Source of the DNA: Phormidium tenue FACHB-1050
GTDB lineage: Bacteria; Cyanobacteriota; Cyanobacteriia; Pseudanabaenales; Pseudanabaenaceae
NCBI RefSeq assembly: GCF_014696925.1
Contig: NZ_JACJQY010000003.1
Location: forward strand, 174,126-238,125
Reading direction: 5' to 3'
DNA length: 64,000 bases
Made by a program: the position numbers and the translations under genes. Numbering within the stretch: the first letter of the stretch is position 1; each line of letters starts with the position of its first letter. Below the pieces are notes generated by a model. That model was not told the DNA's origin. It worked only from the letters and a program-made list of their open reading frames with translations, and searched no databases. Positions 50,889 through 62,946 of this stretch are shown piece by piece.

Positions 50889-51088
50889 TACAGCGCTTTG
50901 CACTGACTTAAAACCCAGAAAGATTTTGGAAAAAGGCGCGAAGCGCCTTTTTCCAAAATCTTTCTACACTACACAAAGCTTTAATCCCAATTCACGAAAG
51001 TGTTGCAACTCTTTTATGAATTAAAAACCAAACTCAGCAAGGGTTTTAAAAACAAAAAATGGATACGCCATTTTTTGCTTTGGTATCA
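50889..51088. repeat. Composite repeat, M1 then M2 in direct orientation, upstream of gcvT
   Basis: ttacagcgctttgcactgacttaaaacccagaaag..ctttct then aagtgttgcaactcttttatgaattaaaaaccaaactcagcaagggttttaaaaacaaaaaatggatacgccattttttgctttggtat. Confidence 0.78.
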
Positions 51089-51176
51089 TGCAAGCATAAG
51101 CTGACAGTCAGTATCCAAAACTGCATATGCCAAGGCTACATATTATTGTAGTTGTAATAATTTTTTAAATAAATTG

Positions 51177-52265
51177 ATGACCAACATTCTCAAACGTACT
51201 CCTTTGTATGATCTCCATGTTGCTGCTGGTGCGCGATTGGTGGAATTTGGTGGTTGGGAGATGCCTGTCCAATATAAAGGACTGGTTGCCGAACATAAAG
51301 CTGTGCGATCGCAAGTCGGGATGTTTGATGTGTCGCACATGGGCAAATTTGCAATTTCTGGGGAAGGTGTTCTCGAAACCTTAAACAAACTTGTGCCATC
51401 TAATTTAGGCAGAGTGAAGGTAGGACAGGCTCTATATACGGTTTTACTCAATGAGCAAGCAGGGATTATTGATGATGTGATTTTTTATCGTCATGAACCT
51501 AATGGCGATCTTGAAAATTGGTCAGTAATTGTCAATGCTTCCACCACTGACAAAGATAAAGCATGGTTACAACAACATTTAGGCGATCGCCTGATCGATA
51601 ATTCTGCTTCGCAAACTTTAATTGCTGTTCAGGGTAAAACGGCGATCGCGACTCTCCAAAACATCATTACTGAAGATTTATCCAAGCTACCTCGTTTGCG
51701 GTTTGGACATACCCGTACCCAAGTGTTAGGTGTACCAAGCTTCGTAGCGCGGACAGGCTACACAGGCGAAGATGGCTGTGAAATCATGACCGATATCGAA
51801 ACAGGTAAGGCTCTTTGGCAAAAACTTCTCGATCTCGGTGTTGCTCCCTGTGGCTTAGGTTGCCGCGATACATTACGACTAGAGGCTGGAATGCATCTTT
51901 ATGGTCAAGATATGAATGAAACGATCACTCCTCTTGAAGCTGATCTGATGTGGATTGTGCATCTCAAAGAGAAAGGCGATTTTATCGGGCGTGCGGTTTT
52001 AGAAGATCAAAAACTAAATGGAGTCTCTCGTAAATTAATCGGTTTAGAGCTAGAAGGTCGCAATATCGCTCGTCACGATTACCCGATTCGTTTTGAAGGC
52101 GAAACTGTCGGTATTGTCACCAGTGGTACGATGTCACCGACTCTAGGAAAGGCGATCGCTTTCGGCTATGTACCAACGCACCTTGCTAAGAATGGGCAAA
52201 TCCTCCAAGTCCAAATCCGCGATAAAGAGTTTCCTGCCAAAGTAACCAAGCGCAACTTTTTGTAG
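51177..52265 (+). CDS. gcvT: Glycine cleavage system T protein (aminomethyltransferase)
   Basis: LKRTPLYDLHVAAGARLVEFGGWEMPVQYKGLVAEHKAVRSQVGMFDVSHMGK; RTGYTGEDGCEI. Confidence 0.97.
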   Translation: MTNILKRTPLYDLHVAAGARLVEFGGWEMPVQYKGLVAEHKAVRSQVGMFDVSHMGKFAISGEGVLETLNKLVPSNLGRVKVGQALYTVLLNEQAGIIDDVIFYRHEPNGDLENWSVIVNASTTDKDKAWLQQHLGDRLIDNSASQTLIAVQGKTAIATLQNIITEDLSKLPRLRFGHTRTQVLGVPSFVARTGYTGEDGCEIMTDIETGKALWQKLLDLGVAPCGLGCRDTLRLEAGMHLYGQDMNETITPLEADLMWIVHLKEKGDFIGRAVLEDQKLNGVSRKLIGLELEGRNIARHDYPIRFEGETVGIVTSGTMSPTLGKAIAFGYVPTHLAKNGQILQVQIRDKEFPAKVTKRNFL

Positions 52266-52299
52266 GATTTTGAGTAAATATAGTTTCGGGGCAAACCCA

Positions 52300-52354
52300 T
52301 AAACCCAACAAGATAAAGGCGGCGCGAAGCGCCGCCTTTATCTTGTTGGGTGGC
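52300..52354. repeat. 55-bp palindrome family member with degenerate right end
   Basis: acccaacaagataaaggcggcgc gaa gcgccgcctttatcttgttgggt. Confidence 0.82.
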
Positions 52355-52475
52355 TAACGATAAAACATCAAAGATAGCTTGACAATTAGATCGTAGCTAG
52401 GTTAGGATAATGTGCTTATGTCTTGAATCAAAACTAGACATATACTCCGCCCACTAAAACTGCAGTCATTAGTGC

Positions 52476-55400
52476 ATGAATAAGCCTACTCTTGTTACTC
52501 CTGCCTTCGTTCTACCAGATCTTGTAGAAATCCAGCGGGAGAGTTTTCGATGGTTCCTAGAAGAAGGACTTATTGAAGAGCTTGAGAGTTTCTCACCGAT
52601 TACAGATTATACGGGCAAAATGGAACTCCATTTCATTGCCAAAGATTATAAACTCAAGCGTCCAAAATATAGTGTTGATGAGTCCAAACGTCGGGATGCC
52701 ACCTATGCCGTACAGATGTACGTTCCCACAAGGCTTATCAATAAAGAAACAGGAGAAATAAAAGAGCAAGAAGTTTTTATTGGCGATCTGCCCCTGATGA
52801 CAGATCGTGGAACCTTTATTATTAACGGCGCTGAGCGAGTCATCGTCAATCAGATCGTCCGTAGTCCTGGGGTTTATTACAAACAAGAAATCGACAAGAA
52901 CGGTCGCCGTACCTACAACGCCAGCCTCATTCCGAACCGAGGCGCTTGGCTAAAGTTTGAAACCGACAAGAATGATCTTGTATGGGTACGCATTGACAAA
53001 ACTCGTAAACTTTCTGCTCAGGTATTACTCAAAGCGATCGGCTTAAGTGATGCTGAAATTCTTGATGCGCTTACTCACCGTGAGTATTTCCAGAAGACCA
53101 TTGATAAAGAAGGTCAGTTCGACGAAGACGAAGCACTGAAAGAACTTTATCGTAAGCTGCGTCCAGGTGAGCCTCCTACAGAGTCTGGCGGACGTGAACT
53201 TTTGCGATCACGCTTTTTTGACCCCAAACGTTATGACCTCGGAAAGGTTGGACGTTACAAGCTCAATAAGAAATTGCGCTTAAATACCCCTGACACGATG
53301 CGGGTATTGACCGAGAAGGATATTCTCACTGCGATTAACTACCTGATCAACCTCAAATTTGACATTGGTGAGATCGACGACATTGACCACTTAGGCAACC
53401 GTCGGGTCAGGTCAGTTGGAGAACTACTGCAAAACCAAGTTCGTGTTGGCTTAAACCGTCTAGAGCGAATCATTCGCGAACGGATGACAGTCTCTGATGT
53501 TGATGCATTAACACCTGCATCCTTGGTTAACCCCAAGCCCCTAGTTGCCGCAATTAAAGAATTCTTTGGTTCCAGTCAGCTGTCTCAGTTTATGGATCAA
53601 ACCAATCCTCTAGCTGAGTTGACCCACAAGCGTCGTCTTAGTGCCCTTGGTCCTGGTGGTTTGACTCGTGAACGTGCAGGCTTTGCGGTACGTGATATTC
53701 ACCCTAGCCACTACGGTCGCATCTGCCCTATTGAAACGCCTGAAGGACCTAACGCAGGTCTGATCGGTTCCTTGGCAACCCATGCCCGTGTAAATCAATA
53801 CGGCTTCATCGAAACTCCTTATTACGCAGTCGAGAATGGCAAGGTTCTCAAAAACGAAGAACCTGTCTACATGACTGCTGATGAAGAAGATGAATTCCGC
53901 GTAGCTCCTGGTGACGTAGCCACTAACGATGACGGTTACATTTTTAACGAAATTGTGCCGATTCGTTACCGCCAAGAATGGGGTACAGCAACACCTGAAG
54001 AAATTGACTATGTTGCAGTTTCACCCGTACAGATCATCTCGGTGGCAACATCGCTGATTCCGTTCCTTGAGCATGATGATGCTAACCGTGCCCTGATGGG
54101 ATCGAACATGCAACGTCAAGCAGTTCCTCTCTTGCGTCCTGAGCGTCCCCTCGTTGGTACTGGACTTGAAGCTCAAGCTGCGCGTGACTCAGGGATGGTA
54201 ATCGTCTCGCGAGTCACAGGTGAAGTCTCCTATGTATCTGCCGACGAAATTCGCGTCAAGGCTGATGATACTGGGCTTGAGAGTATCTACCGTCTACAAA
54301 AGTATCAGCGATCTAACCAAGACACCTGCTTAAATCAGCGTCCTCTGGTATGGGTTGGCGATACGGTCGTCGCAGGACAAGTACTTGCTGACGGCTCGGC
54401 AACTGAAGGCGGTGAAATTGCCCTTGGTCAGAACATTCTGGTTGCCTATATGCCTTGGGAAGGCTACAACTACGAAGACGCAATTCTGATTAACGAGCGT
54501 CTGGTAATTGATGATGTTTACACCTCAATTCACGTTGAGAAATACGAAATTGAGGCACGTCAAACCAAATTGGGCCCCGAAGAAATCACTCGTGAAATCC
54601 CTAACGTTGGTGAAGATTCTCTGCGTAATCTTGATGAGCAGGGCATTATCCGCATTGGTGCTTGGGTCAGTTCTGGAGAAATCCTTGTTGGTAAGGTCAC
54701 TCCTAAGGGTGAATCGGATCAGCCTCCTGAAGAAAAGCTGTTAAGAGCAATTTTCGGTGAAAAGGCTCGTGATGTAAGAGACAACTCTTTGCGTGTACCT
54801 AACGGTGAAAAGGGACGTGTTGTTGATGTGCGCGTATTCACTCGCGAACAAGGCGATGAGCTTCCTCCTGGGGCAAATATGGTCGTCCGTGTCTATGTTG
54901 CTCAAAAGCGCAAGATCCAAGTCGGCGACAAGATGGCAGGTCGTCATGGTAACAAGGGTATTATTTCGCGGATTTTGCCGAAGGAAGATATGCCTTTCTT
55001 GCCTGATGGTACGCCTCTCGACATCGTGTTGAATCCTCTTGGTGTGCCTTCTCGGATGAACGTCGGTCAAGTATTTGAATGCTTGCTCGGTTGGGCTGCC
55101 GAAAACTTGAATGCTCGCTTTAAAATCGTACCTTTCGATGAAATGTATGGTGAAGAAGCATCTCGTGAGTTGGTACATGGTCAGCTAGAACATGCTCGTA
55201 ACCACACTGGCAAAGACTGGATCTTCAATGATGGTTTCCCAGGTAAATTGACCGTGTATGACGGACGCACTGGTGAACCCTTCGATCAACCTGTGACCGT
55301 TGGTAAGGCATACATGCTGAAACTGGTTCACCTTGTTGATGACAAGATTCACGCACGTTCGACAGGTCCTTACTCTCTGGTTACCCAGCAACCTCTTGGT

Positions 55401-55778
55401 GGTAAAGCCCAGCAAGGTGGTCAGCGCTTTGGAGAAATGGAAGTATGGGCGCTGGAAGCTTTTGGTGCAGCCTATATTCTCCAAGAACTTCTCACAGTTA
55501 AGTCTGATGACATGACTGGACGTAACGAAGCTCTGAATGCGATCGTGAAAGGTCATGCGATTCCTCGTCCTGGTACGCCTGAATCATTCAAGGTATTGGT
55601 GCGCGAGCTTCAGTCTCTCTGTTTGGATGTATCAGTTCACAAACTCTCTGAGGATGGCAGTAACCAAGATACTGAAGTAGATCTGATGGTGGATACTGGT
55701 TCCCGTCGTACACCAAATCGTCCGACCTATGAGTCAGTCTATCGAGGTGACATCAACTTTGATGAGGACGACGATTAA
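52476..55778 (+). CDS. rpoB: RNA polymerase beta subunit
   Basis: 1100-aa ORF; full RpoB motif set including [54 protein letters not shown]. Confidence 0.98.
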   Translation: MNKPTLVTPAFVLPDLVEIQRESFRWFLEEGLIEELESFSPITDYTGKMELHFIAKDYKLKRPKYSVDESKRRDATYAVQMYVPTRLINKETGEIKEQEVFIGDLPLMTDRGTFIINGAERVIVNQIVRSPGVYYKQEIDKNGRRTYNASLIPNRGAWLKFETDKNDLVWVRIDKTRKLSAQVLLKAIGLSDAEILDALTHREYFQKTIDKEGQFDEDEALKELYRKLRPGEPPTESGGRELLRSRFFDPKRYDLGKVGRYKLNKKLRLNTPDTMRVLTEKDILTAINYLINLKFDIGEIDDIDHLGNRRVRSVGELLQNQVRVGLNRLERIIRERMTVSDVDALTPASLVNPKPLVAAIKEFFGSSQLSQFMDQTNPLAELTHKRRLSALGPGGLTRERAGFAVRDIHPSHYGRICPIETPEGPNAGLIGSLATHARVNQYGFIETPYYAVENGKVLKNEEPVYMTADEEDEFRVAPGDVATNDDGYIFNEIVPIRYRQEWGTATPEEIDYVAVSPVQIISVATSLIPFLEHDDANRALMGSNMQRQAVPLLRPERPLVGTGLEAQAARDSGMVIVSRVTGEVSYVSADEIRVKADDTGLESIYRLQKYQRSNQDTCLNQRPLVWVGDTVVAGQVLADGSATEGGEIALGQNILVAYMPWEGYNYEDAILINERLVIDDVYTSIHVEKYEIEARQTKLGPEEITREIPNVGEDSLRNLDEQGIIRIGAWVSSGEILVGKVTPKGESDQPPEEKLLRAIFGEKARDVRDNSLRVPNGEKGRVVDVRVFTREQGDELPPGANMVVRVYVAQKRKIQVGDKMAGRHGNKGIISRILPKEDMPFLPDGTPLDIVLNPLGVPSRMNVGQVFECLLGWAAENLNARFKIVPFDEMYGEEASRELVHGQLEHARNHTGKDWIFNDGFPGKLTVYDGRTGEPFDQPVTVGKAYMLKLVHLVDDKIHARSTGPYSLVTQQPLGGKAQQGGQRFGEMEVWALEAFGAAYILQELLTVKSDDMTGRNEALNAIVKGHAIPRPGTPESFKVLVRELQSLCLDVSVHKLSEDGSNQDTEVDLMVDTGSRRTPNRPTYESVYRGDINFDEDDD

Positions 55779-55800
55779 TTATTAGCTGTTATGCAGGTGG

Positions 55801-55973
55801 CTATTAGCTGTTAGCTTTTGGAATATCCAATCTAAACGGCTAATAGCTAAATGCTAAACCTTGATAGCTAACTCAAGTTTGGTGCTGCAATTCAGCGATT
55901 TTCTACGCAATGCAAGCTAGTGCAATTCAATTATAAAAAAGCTAAAAGCTAACCGCTAATAGCTAACAGCTTT
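55801..55973. repeat. Heptanucleotide (AGCTAAN) repeats in inverted arrangement in the rpoB-rpoC1 spacer
   Basis: ctattagctgttagctttt (55801-55819) pairs with aaaagctaaccgctaatag (55944-55962); right block reads agctaaa agctaac cgctaat agctaac agctttc from 55940. Confidence 0.78.
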
Positions 55974-56009
55974 CAACCTAAAGAACTTAATTTAAGGACG
56001 TTGTAACGT

Positions 56010-58046
56010 ATGGCGAAAGTGGAACAGCGATTTGACTATGTCAAGATTGGCTTGGCATCACCCGATCGCATTCGTAAGTGGGGCGAGAGAGTTTTACCAA
56101 ATGGCAGTTTGGTTGGCGAAGTCACAAAACCTGAAACAATTAACTACCGCACACTGAAGCCAGAAATGGATGGCTTGTTCTGTGAGCGAATTTTTGGCCC
56201 TGCTAAGGACTGGGAATGTCATTGCGGCAAGTATAAGCGTGTGCGCCATCGTGGAATCGTTTGTGAACGTTGCGGTGTAGAAGTCACGGAGTCACGAGTA
56301 CGCCGTCACCGCATGGGCTTCATTAAGTTAGCGGCTTCGGTTACCCATGTATGGTATCTCAAGGGTATTCCTAGTTATATGGCGACTTTGCTGGATATTC
56401 CTCTACGTGATGTCGAGCAAATTGTTTACTTTAATGCCTACGTTGTCCTTAATCCCGGAATTCAGTCTGAGGTTGATGGTGTAATTGTTTCCGTCAATAG
56501 CCGTGAGATCCGTATTCGTGGCGTTGACGGTATTGAAAGAGCTTACCATCTACATCCTAAACATGTTTCCACTGTTACTGAAGGGAAAGTTGTTGAAGCT
56601 GGAGAGGCGATCGCTAGTGCCTACAATCTCTCTTATAAGCAACTGCTTTCTGAGGATCAATGGATTGATCTAGAGGATCAGATATATGCTGAAGATCCAG
56701 TCCTAGATGGTATTGAAGTTGGTATTGGTGCTGAAGCAATCAAGCAATTATTGCAAAATATCAATCTTGAAAAAGAAGCTGAGCGTCTTCGCACTGATAT
56801 TGAAAATTCCAAAGGTCAAAAACGCGCCAAGTTAATCAAACGTTTGCGTGTAGTTGATAACTTTGTGGCAACTGGCTCGAAGCCAGACTGGATGGTGTTG
56901 GATGTAATTCCTGTAATCCCTCCAGATTTGCGTCCGATGGTACAGCTTGATGGTGGACGCTTTGCTACCAGCGACTTGAATGACCTCTATCGCCGTGTAA
57001 TCAACCGTAATAACCGTTTAGCACGTTTACAAGAAATTCTTGCACCTGAAATTATCGTCCGTAACGAAAAGCGGATGTTGCAAGAAGCTGTTGATGCGCT
57101 CATCGATAACGGTCGTCGCGGTCGGACGGTAGTTGGTGCAAACAATCGCCCACTTAAGTCTCTCTCAGACATTATCGAAGGTAAGCAAGGTCGTTTCCGT
57201 CAAAACTTGCTCGGTAAACGGGTTGACTACTCTGGTCGTTCCGTAATTGTTGTCGGTCCTAACCTCAAGATTCACCAATGTGGTCTGCCTAAGGAAATGG
57301 CGATCGAGCTTTTCCAGCCCTTTGTAATTCATCGCCTGATCAAAACAGGTTTGGTGAATAACATCAAAGCTGCCAAGAAACTGATTCAGCGTAATGATCC
57401 AGCCGTTTGGGACGTTCTAGAGGATGTGATCCGAGAACACCCCGTCATGCTCAACCGTGCTCCGACGTTGCACCGTTTGGGTATTCAAGCCTTTGAACCA
57501 TTGCTAGTTAGTGGTCGCGCGATCCAATTGCATCCCCTTGTTTGTCCAGCCTTTAACGCTGACTTTGACGGTGACCAAATGGCGGTTCACGTACCTCTAT
57601 CAATTGAAGCTCAAGCAGAAGCACGCTTGTTGATGTTGGCTTCTAACAACATTCTTTCACCTGCAACAGGTCGTCCGATCGTTACACCTAGCCAAGATAT
57701 GGTTTTGGGCTGTTACTATCTCACCACTGAAAATCCCTATAAGCAGAAAGGTGAAGGACGTTACTTTGCTAACTTCAACGATGTCGTGATGGCATACGAA
57801 CAAGGCGAAATTGACATTCATTCCAATGTTTGGGTGCGTTTCGAGGGAATCGTGGAAGGACAAGGTGCAGTCAAGGAAAATGAGGAGCCGAAAGTTACGG
57901 TTCTCGAAGATGGCACAAAGGTCAAGGAATATGATTTCCGACGGACTCGTGAAGATGCGGAAGGTGGCTTGATTTCGCAGTACATCAAAACTACTCCTGG
58001 GCGCGTAATTTTCAATCAGGCAATTTATGCGTCTCTAGCTAGCTAA
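56010..58046 (+). CDS. rpoC1: RNA polymerase gamma subunit (cyanobacterial split beta')
   Basis: 678-aa [19 protein letters not shown] catalytic motif; immediately precedes rpoC2. Confidence 0.98.
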   Translation: MAKVEQRFDYVKIGLASPDRIRKWGERVLPNGSLVGEVTKPETINYRTLKPEMDGLFCERIFGPAKDWECHCGKYKRVRHRGIVCERCGVEVTESRVRRHRMGFIKLAASVTHVWYLKGIPSYMATLLDIPLRDVEQIVYFNAYVVLNPGIQSEVDGVIVSVNSREIRIRGVDGIERAYHLHPKHVSTVTEGKVVEAGEAIASAYNLSYKQLLSEDQWIDLEDQIYAEDPVLDGIEVGIGAEAIKQLLQNINLEKEAERLRTDIENSKGQKRAKLIKRLRVVDNFVATGSKPDWMVLDVIPVIPPDLRPMVQLDGGRFATSDLNDLYRRVINRNNRLARLQEILAPEIIVRNEKRMLQEAVDALIDNGRRGRTVVGANNRPLKSLSDIIEGKQGRFRQNLLGKRVDYSGRSVIVVGPNLKIHQCGLPKEMAIELFQPFVIHRLIKTGLVNNIKAAKKLIQRNDPAVWDVLEDVIREHPVMLNRAPTLHRLGIQAFEPLLVSGRAIQLHPLVCPAFNADFDGDQMAVHVPLSIEAQAEARLLMLASNNILSPATGRPIVTPSQDMVLGCYYLTTENPYKQKGEGRYFANFNDVVMAYEQGEIDIHSNVWVRFEGIVEGQGAVKENEEPKVTVLEDGTKVKEYDFRRTREDAEGGLISQYIKTTPGRVIFNQAIYASLAS

Positions 58047-58048
58047 AT

Positions 58049-58085
58049 GTTACAAATAGCCACGCTTGGCGTGGCTATTTGTAAC
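58049..58085. terminator. Hairpin between rpoC1 and rpoC2
   Basis: gttacaaatagccacgc ttg gcgtggctatttgtaac. Confidence 0.78.
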
Positions 58086-58134
58086 CATAGAATTTCGATT
58101 AATTACTCAAAAGATTATTTAATAGCTTAATACC

Positions 58135-61100
58135 ATGGCAGATTTCACGACTAGCAACACGGATTCGCCTGAAGAAAAGAAGCCTCAGCGCTTTATCAAT
58201 AGCACCATCGATAAGGGGCAGTTGAAGAAGTTAATTGCTTGGGCTTTTACGCATTATGGAACAACTAGCGCCGCCAATGTTGCTGACCAATTAAAAGCAT
58301 TAGGCTTTCGTTATGCAACTCAGGCTGGCGTATCAATTAGTATCGACGATTTACAAGTTCCTGCTAGTAAGAAAGCTCTGCTAGCGGCGGCTGAGCAGGA
58401 AATCGAAGAAACTGAAAGTCGTTACACAAGGGGCGAAATTACTGAGGTTGAACGTTTCCAAAAAGTAATCGACACATGGAACGTGGCTAACGAGAACCTC
58501 AAGGATGAGGTGGTGAAAAACTTTAAGAGTAATAACCCCCTTAATTCGGTATACATGATGGCGTTCTCTGGAGCGCGTGGTAATATCTCGCAGGTGCGTC
58601 AGCTAGTCGGTATGCGTGGTTTGATGGCTGATCCACAAGGGGAAATTATCGATTTACCGATTAAGACGAATTTCCGCGAAGGGCTGACTGTTACTGAATA
58701 TATTATTTCCTCCTACGGTGCGCGTAAAGGACTGGTAGATACAGCGTTACGCACGGCTGACTCTGGATACCTCACCCGTCGTCTTGTTGACGTATCGCAG
58801 GATGTAATCGTTCGTGAGAATGATTGTGGTACGACTCGCGGCATTAAGCTAAAAGCGATGCGTGATGGGGAAAAGACATTAATTAAGTTGTCCGATCGCC
58901 TATTTGGTCGTGTGGCAGCTGAAGATATTGTCGATCCTAATACGGGCGAAGTAATCGTCATGCGTAACCAAGAGATTTCGGAAGATTTATCCTTGGCAGT
59001 CCAAAAGGCTGGGGTCGAAGAAGTTTGTGTGCGCTCTGCCTTTACTTGCGAATCGACGCGATCAGTTTGCCAGATGTGCTATGGCTGGAGCTTGGCTCAT
59101 GCTGAATTGGTAGACATTGGCGAAGCAGTAGGTATCATCGCCGCCCAATCGATCGGTGAACCAGGTACACAGCTAACCATGCGTACCTTCCACACAGGTG
59201 GTGTATTTACTGGGGAAGTTGCCGAACAACAACGTGCTCCCTACGATGGCACAATTAAATATAACAAAAAGCTGAAAGTCCGCCCCATGCGTACTCGCCA
59301 TGGTGAAGATGCGTTCATCGTTGAATCCAATGGTGACTTTACCCTAGAAAGTTCTGAAGGTAAAAAGGTCTACGCAATCACCCAAGGCTCGACATTGTTG
59401 ATGCGTGATGGACAGAAAGTAACTCAAAATCAACTGATGGCTGAGGTATCCATCACAGGTAAAACTTCTCGCAAAACCACAGAAAAGGCTACGAAAGCGC
59501 TGAATACTGGTTTAGCAGGTGAAGTATTATTTTCGGATCTGGCGATCGAAGAGAAAAAAGACCGTCAAGGTAACACCAGCTACGTTGCTCGTGGTGAAAA
59601 AGGTCGGGTTTGGGTATTGGCTGGTGAAGTCTATGACTTGCCTCCGACGGCTGAACCAACTGTGAAAAATGAAACCTATGTCACAGAAGGTGATGTCCTT
59701 GCAGAAACTCGCTTGATTACAGAGCATGGCGGTGTCGTGCGTTTGAGTGAAGAAGACAGTCGCCATAACCGCGAAGTTGAAATTATTACGGCTTCGGTAG
59801 TATTGGATCAGGCGATCGTCAAAGAAGAAAGCTATCAAGGTCGTGAGCATTATGTGCTAGAGACTCAAGGTGGTCAAAGCTTCTCGCTCAAGGCTTCCCC
59901 CGGTTCCAAACTGATCAATAATCAAGTCGTTGCCGAACTGATTGATGATACTTACCAAACTAAGAGTGGCGGTATTATCAAATTCGCAGGTGTGGAAGTC
60001 GCGAAGCGGAGTAAGGGCAAGCAGGGTTATGAAGTCGTCAAGGGTGGTACTTTGCTATGGGTTCCTGAAGAAACCCATGAAGTGAATAAGGATGCTTCCC
60101 TATTGATGGTCGAAGAGAATCAGTTCATTGAAGCTGGTACAGAAGTTGTTAAGGATATCTTCAGTCAAACCGCAGGGGTGGTGGAAGTATTCCAAAAGAA
60201 TGACATTCTGCGCGAAATTGTGATCAAACCAGGTGATTTACATCTCGTTGATGATCCTCAAACTGCCATGCAAAAGAATGGCACTTTAGCTCAACCAGGC
60301 ACGGAAATTATGCCAGGATTGACTTCCCCTGAGCTGCGCTATGTGGAATATCTGGACTCGACTGAAGGTCCTGCCTTGCTATTGCGTCCCGTGGAAGAAT
60401 ATCAAGTTCCTGATGTACCAACGGTTCCTAGCCAAGAATCGGTCAACCAAGAAGGTCGTTCAATTGGTTTACGGGCTGTGCAGCGTATCCCTTATAAGGA
60501 TGGCGATCGCGTGAAGGCGATCGATAGCGTGGAGCTACTCAAGACCCAATTACTGCTAGAAGTTGACACCGATGCCCCTCAATTGGCTGCGGACATTGAG
60601 TTTATTCCTAATGACAGCGATCCAGGTAGCTTGCGTTTGCAATTGGTAATTCTCGAATCTTTAGTGATTCGTCAAGATAACTCTGGCGACCCCGCTCACA
60701 CCAACTCACGCACTCGTTTGCTAGTAAATGATGGCGATCGCATTGATCCAGGCGCAGTTGTTGCACGCACCGAAATTCTCTGTAAGAAAGCTGGTCAAAT
60801 CCGTGGTATTCGTCAAGGATCGGAAGTAGTACGACGCTTACTGGTAGTCACCGACGCGGATTGCATCACCACGCCTTGCTCTAATCCCACGGTACAGGCT
60901 GGCGATCTTTTGCGATCAGGTGATGAAATCGGTGAAGGCGTGATTACCGAAGAATCGGGACAAGTTCTCAAGGTGGAAGATGGCTCCGTCGTATTTCGGA
61001 TTGGTCGTCCTTATCTAGTATCCCCTGGTGCATTGTTGCAAATCCATGATGCTGACCTTGTGCAACGTGGTGACAACATTGCACTGTTAGTATTTGAACG

Positions 61101-62112
61101 AGCCAAAACTGGAGATATTATTCAAGGTTTGCCTCGGATTGAGGAACTCCTCGAAGCACGTAAGCCCAAGGAAATGTGTGTACTTGCGCGTACCACAGGC
61201 ACTGCTCAAGTCACCTACGACTCAGACGATAATCCTGAAGTGAAGATTCTCGGCGATGATGGCGTTCTTGATGATGATTACTCATTCAATGCGGGTCAGA
61301 GTGTGATTATCTCCGATGGTCAGAAGCTTTTGGCTGGTGAAGCACTCACCGATGGTCCCGCCAATCCCCATGACATTCTCGATATCTATTTCCATGCTTA
61401 CAAGGAATCTCTGGGAGTCAGACAAGCGGCGCTCATTGGCTTACAAAAAGTCCAAGAGTTTTTGATGAACGAAGTCCAGTCGGTATACCAATCTCAAGGT
61501 GTAGACATTTCCGATAAGCATATTGAAGTAATCGTTAAACAGATGACTTCTAAGGTACGTATTGAGGACGGTGGTGATACAACTCGTCTCCCTGGTGAGC
61601 TAGTAGAACTGCATCAAGTTGAACAAATCAACGAAGCGATGGAAATTACAGGTGGCGCACCTGCGGACTATACGCCTGTGTTGATGGGTATTACCAAGGC
61701 AAGTTTGAATACCGATAGCTTTATCTCGGCAGCTAGTTTCCAAGAAACCACTCGTGTTCTTACGGAAGCAGCGATCGAAGGTAAGTCTGACTGGTTGCGT
61801 GGTTTGAAGGAGAACGTGATTATTGGTCGTTTGATTCCTGCGGGTACGGGCTTTAATGCCTATGACACACCTATCGTGGATGTCGATAATGGCTATGAGC
61901 CAGATCTCGGCTATGACGAAGAAGCGGATGATGTGATCATTGATGACAACACTGCGCGTAATTATCAAATCATTGAGCCTCGAATCGAACCAATCCGTGT
62001 TGTCGATAAGCCTCGCAGTCGTCGTAGCTTTGACGATGAGCTAGTGGATGATGATGTGGAGTTTGATGATGACGAAGAGGAAGATGATGATGATTTTGAG
62101 GATGAAGACTAA
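58135..62112 (+). CDS. rpoC2: RNA polymerase beta' subunit (C-terminal half)
   Basis: 1325-aa [48 protein letters not shown]; long cyanobacterial insertion and acidic C-terminus. Confidence 0.98.
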   Translation: MADFTTSNTDSPEEKKPQRFINSTIDKGQLKKLIAWAFTHYGTTSAANVADQLKALGFRYATQAGVSISIDDLQVPASKKALLAAAEQEIEETESRYTRGEITEVERFQKVIDTWNVANENLKDEVVKNFKSNNPLNSVYMMAFSGARGNISQVRQLVGMRGLMADPQGEIIDLPIKTNFREGLTVTEYIISSYGARKGLVDTALRTADSGYLTRRLVDVSQDVIVRENDCGTTRGIKLKAMRDGEKTLIKLSDRLFGRVAAEDIVDPNTGEVIVMRNQEISEDLSLAVQKAGVEEVCVRSAFTCESTRSVCQMCYGWSLAHAELVDIGEAVGIIAAQSIGEPGTQLTMRTFHTGGVFTGEVAEQQRAPYDGTIKYNKKLKVRPMRTRHGEDAFIVESNGDFTLESSEGKKVYAITQGSTLLMRDGQKVTQNQLMAEVSITGKTSRKTTEKATKALNTGLAGEVLFSDLAIEEKKDRQGNTSYVARGEKGRVWVLAGEVYDLPPTAEPTVKNETYVTEGDVLAETRLITEHGGVVRLSEEDSRHNREVEIITASVVLDQAIVKEESYQGREHYVLETQGGQSFSLKASPGSKLINNQVVAELIDDTYQTKSGGIIKFAGVEVAKRSKGKQGYEVVKGGTLLWVPEETHEVNKDASLLMVEENQFIEAGTEVVKDIFSQTAGVVEVFQKNDILREIVIKPGDLHLVDDPQTAMQKNGTLAQPGTEIMPGLTSPELRYVEYLDSTEGPALLLRPVEEYQVPDVPTVPSQESVNQEGRSIGLRAVQRIPYKDGDRVKAIDSVELLKTQLLLEVDTDAPQLAADIEFIPNDSDPGSLRLQLVILESLVIRQDNSGDPAHTNSRTRLLVNDGDRIDPGAVVARTEILCKKAGQIRGIRQGSEVVRRLLVVTDADCITTPCSNPTVQAGDLLRSGDEIGEGVITEESGQVLKVEDGSVVFRIGRPYLVSPGALLQIHDADLVQRGDNIALLVFERAKTGDIIQGLPRIEELLEARKPKEMCVLARTTGTAQVTYDSDDNPEVKILGDDGVLDDDYSFNAGQSVIISDGQKLLAGEALTDGPANPHDILDIYFHAYKESLGVRQAALIGLQKVQEFLMNEVQSVYQSQGVDISDKHIEVIVKQMTSKVRIEDGGDTTRLPGELVELHQVEQINEAMEITGGAPADYTPVLMGITKASLNTDSFISAASFQETTRVLTEAAIEGKSDWLRGLKENVIIGRLIPAGTGFNAYDTPIVDVDNGYEPDLGYDEEADDVIIDDNTARNYQIIEPRIEPIRVVDKPRSRRSFDDELVDDDVEFDDDEEEDDDDFEDED

Positions 62113-62147
62113 ATAAAAAAAGCGGTGCTTAGCACCGCTTTTTTTAT
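62113..62147. terminator. Rho-independent type terminator after rpoC2
   Basis: aaaaaaagcggtgc tta gcaccgcttttttt. Confidence 0.88.
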
Positions 62148-62605
62148 GGATTACGAAGAGAGGTAATTGCTTGATTAAGCGATCGCAGTTCTTGCAAAAT
62201 TTCTCGTAATAGCCGATTGGTCTCGTTTTGAGTAGGCTCTTGCACCTGAATCGTCACTTGCTTCATTTTCAGGACATCCCGCGCAAATCTTGACACCTCA
62301 GTGGGATGAAATAATAAAGGATCGCGATCGCTTTGTCGGAGTTCAGGATTAAGTCTGGTTGGATCGTAAGGTAAGTTTAGTAAACCTTGCGCTGGATCGG
62401 TATTGGCATAGCGATATATAGAAGCACGCGATCGCCCTAATGCTTTTTGGATTGCTTCTACATCCATTAGCTCGTAGTTATGATCAGATTTTAGTTCAGA
62501 TCGAGAAAACGGCAGACTCATGTCGTCACATGGATTCATAGTGATATTCAGAATAATCAAGGAAACACAAAAAATATTGATGTTTTTTGGTGTGGAAGTA
62601 GGCAC
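62144..62605 (-). CDS. Hypothetical protein with possible HTH (likely start Met at 62539 or downstream)
   Basis: ORF with MDVEAIQKALGRSRASIYRYANTD (HTH-like) and a C-terminal coiled segment. Confidence 0.6.
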   Translation of the reverse strand: MPTSTPKNINIFCVSLIILNITMNPCDDMSLPFSRSELKSDHNYELMDVEAIQKALGRSRASIYRYANTDPAQGLLNLPYDPTRLNPELRQSDRDPLLFHPTEVSRFARDVLKMKQVTIQVQEPTQNETNRLLREILQELRSLNQAITSLRNP

Positions 62606-62621
62606 AACACATAGCTTTAAC

Positions 62622-62780
62622 TATAGCTGTAGCTATTCAAGTCAGGACATAATACCAAAACACAAAACGGCGTAGCCGTTTTGTGTTTTGAAAGCCGAAG
62701 AGAGAGTTGCGGCGCTTCGCGCCGCAACTCTCTCTTCGGCTTTGTAGCTACAGTAAGGCTTATGTAATGTCCTAAACATT
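62622..62780. repeat. Composite repeat: element-A-like left end enclosing a partial M2 hairpin and a 53-bp perfect palindrome
   Basis: tatagctgtagctattcaagtcaggaca; caaaacacaaaacggcgtagccgttttgtgttttg (62656-62690); aaagccgaagagagagttgcggcgcttcgcgccgcaactctctcttcggcttt (62691-62743); atgtcctaa. Confidence 0.68.
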
Positions 62781-62946
62781 GAGCAGACTGTCGCATAGGC
62801 AATTGCCCTGAGATTACTTTGTCATTGTTTGCCCATCTATAATAAAAACTGGGTAGTTCTAAAGAAGTGATGATGTTCTGCGCTATGCGCGGCACATCAC
62901 CACTTCAAGATAATTAATTCTTTTAGTAACACCAAAACTGTATTTC

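Noticed and set aside
56010-62112. Split beta' subunit as an anomaly
   Set aside because: rpoC1/rpoC2 split is normal for cyanobacteria and plastids.
62617-62895. ORF 62617-62895 (-)
   Set aside because: Runs through the composite repeat hairpins; no protein features.
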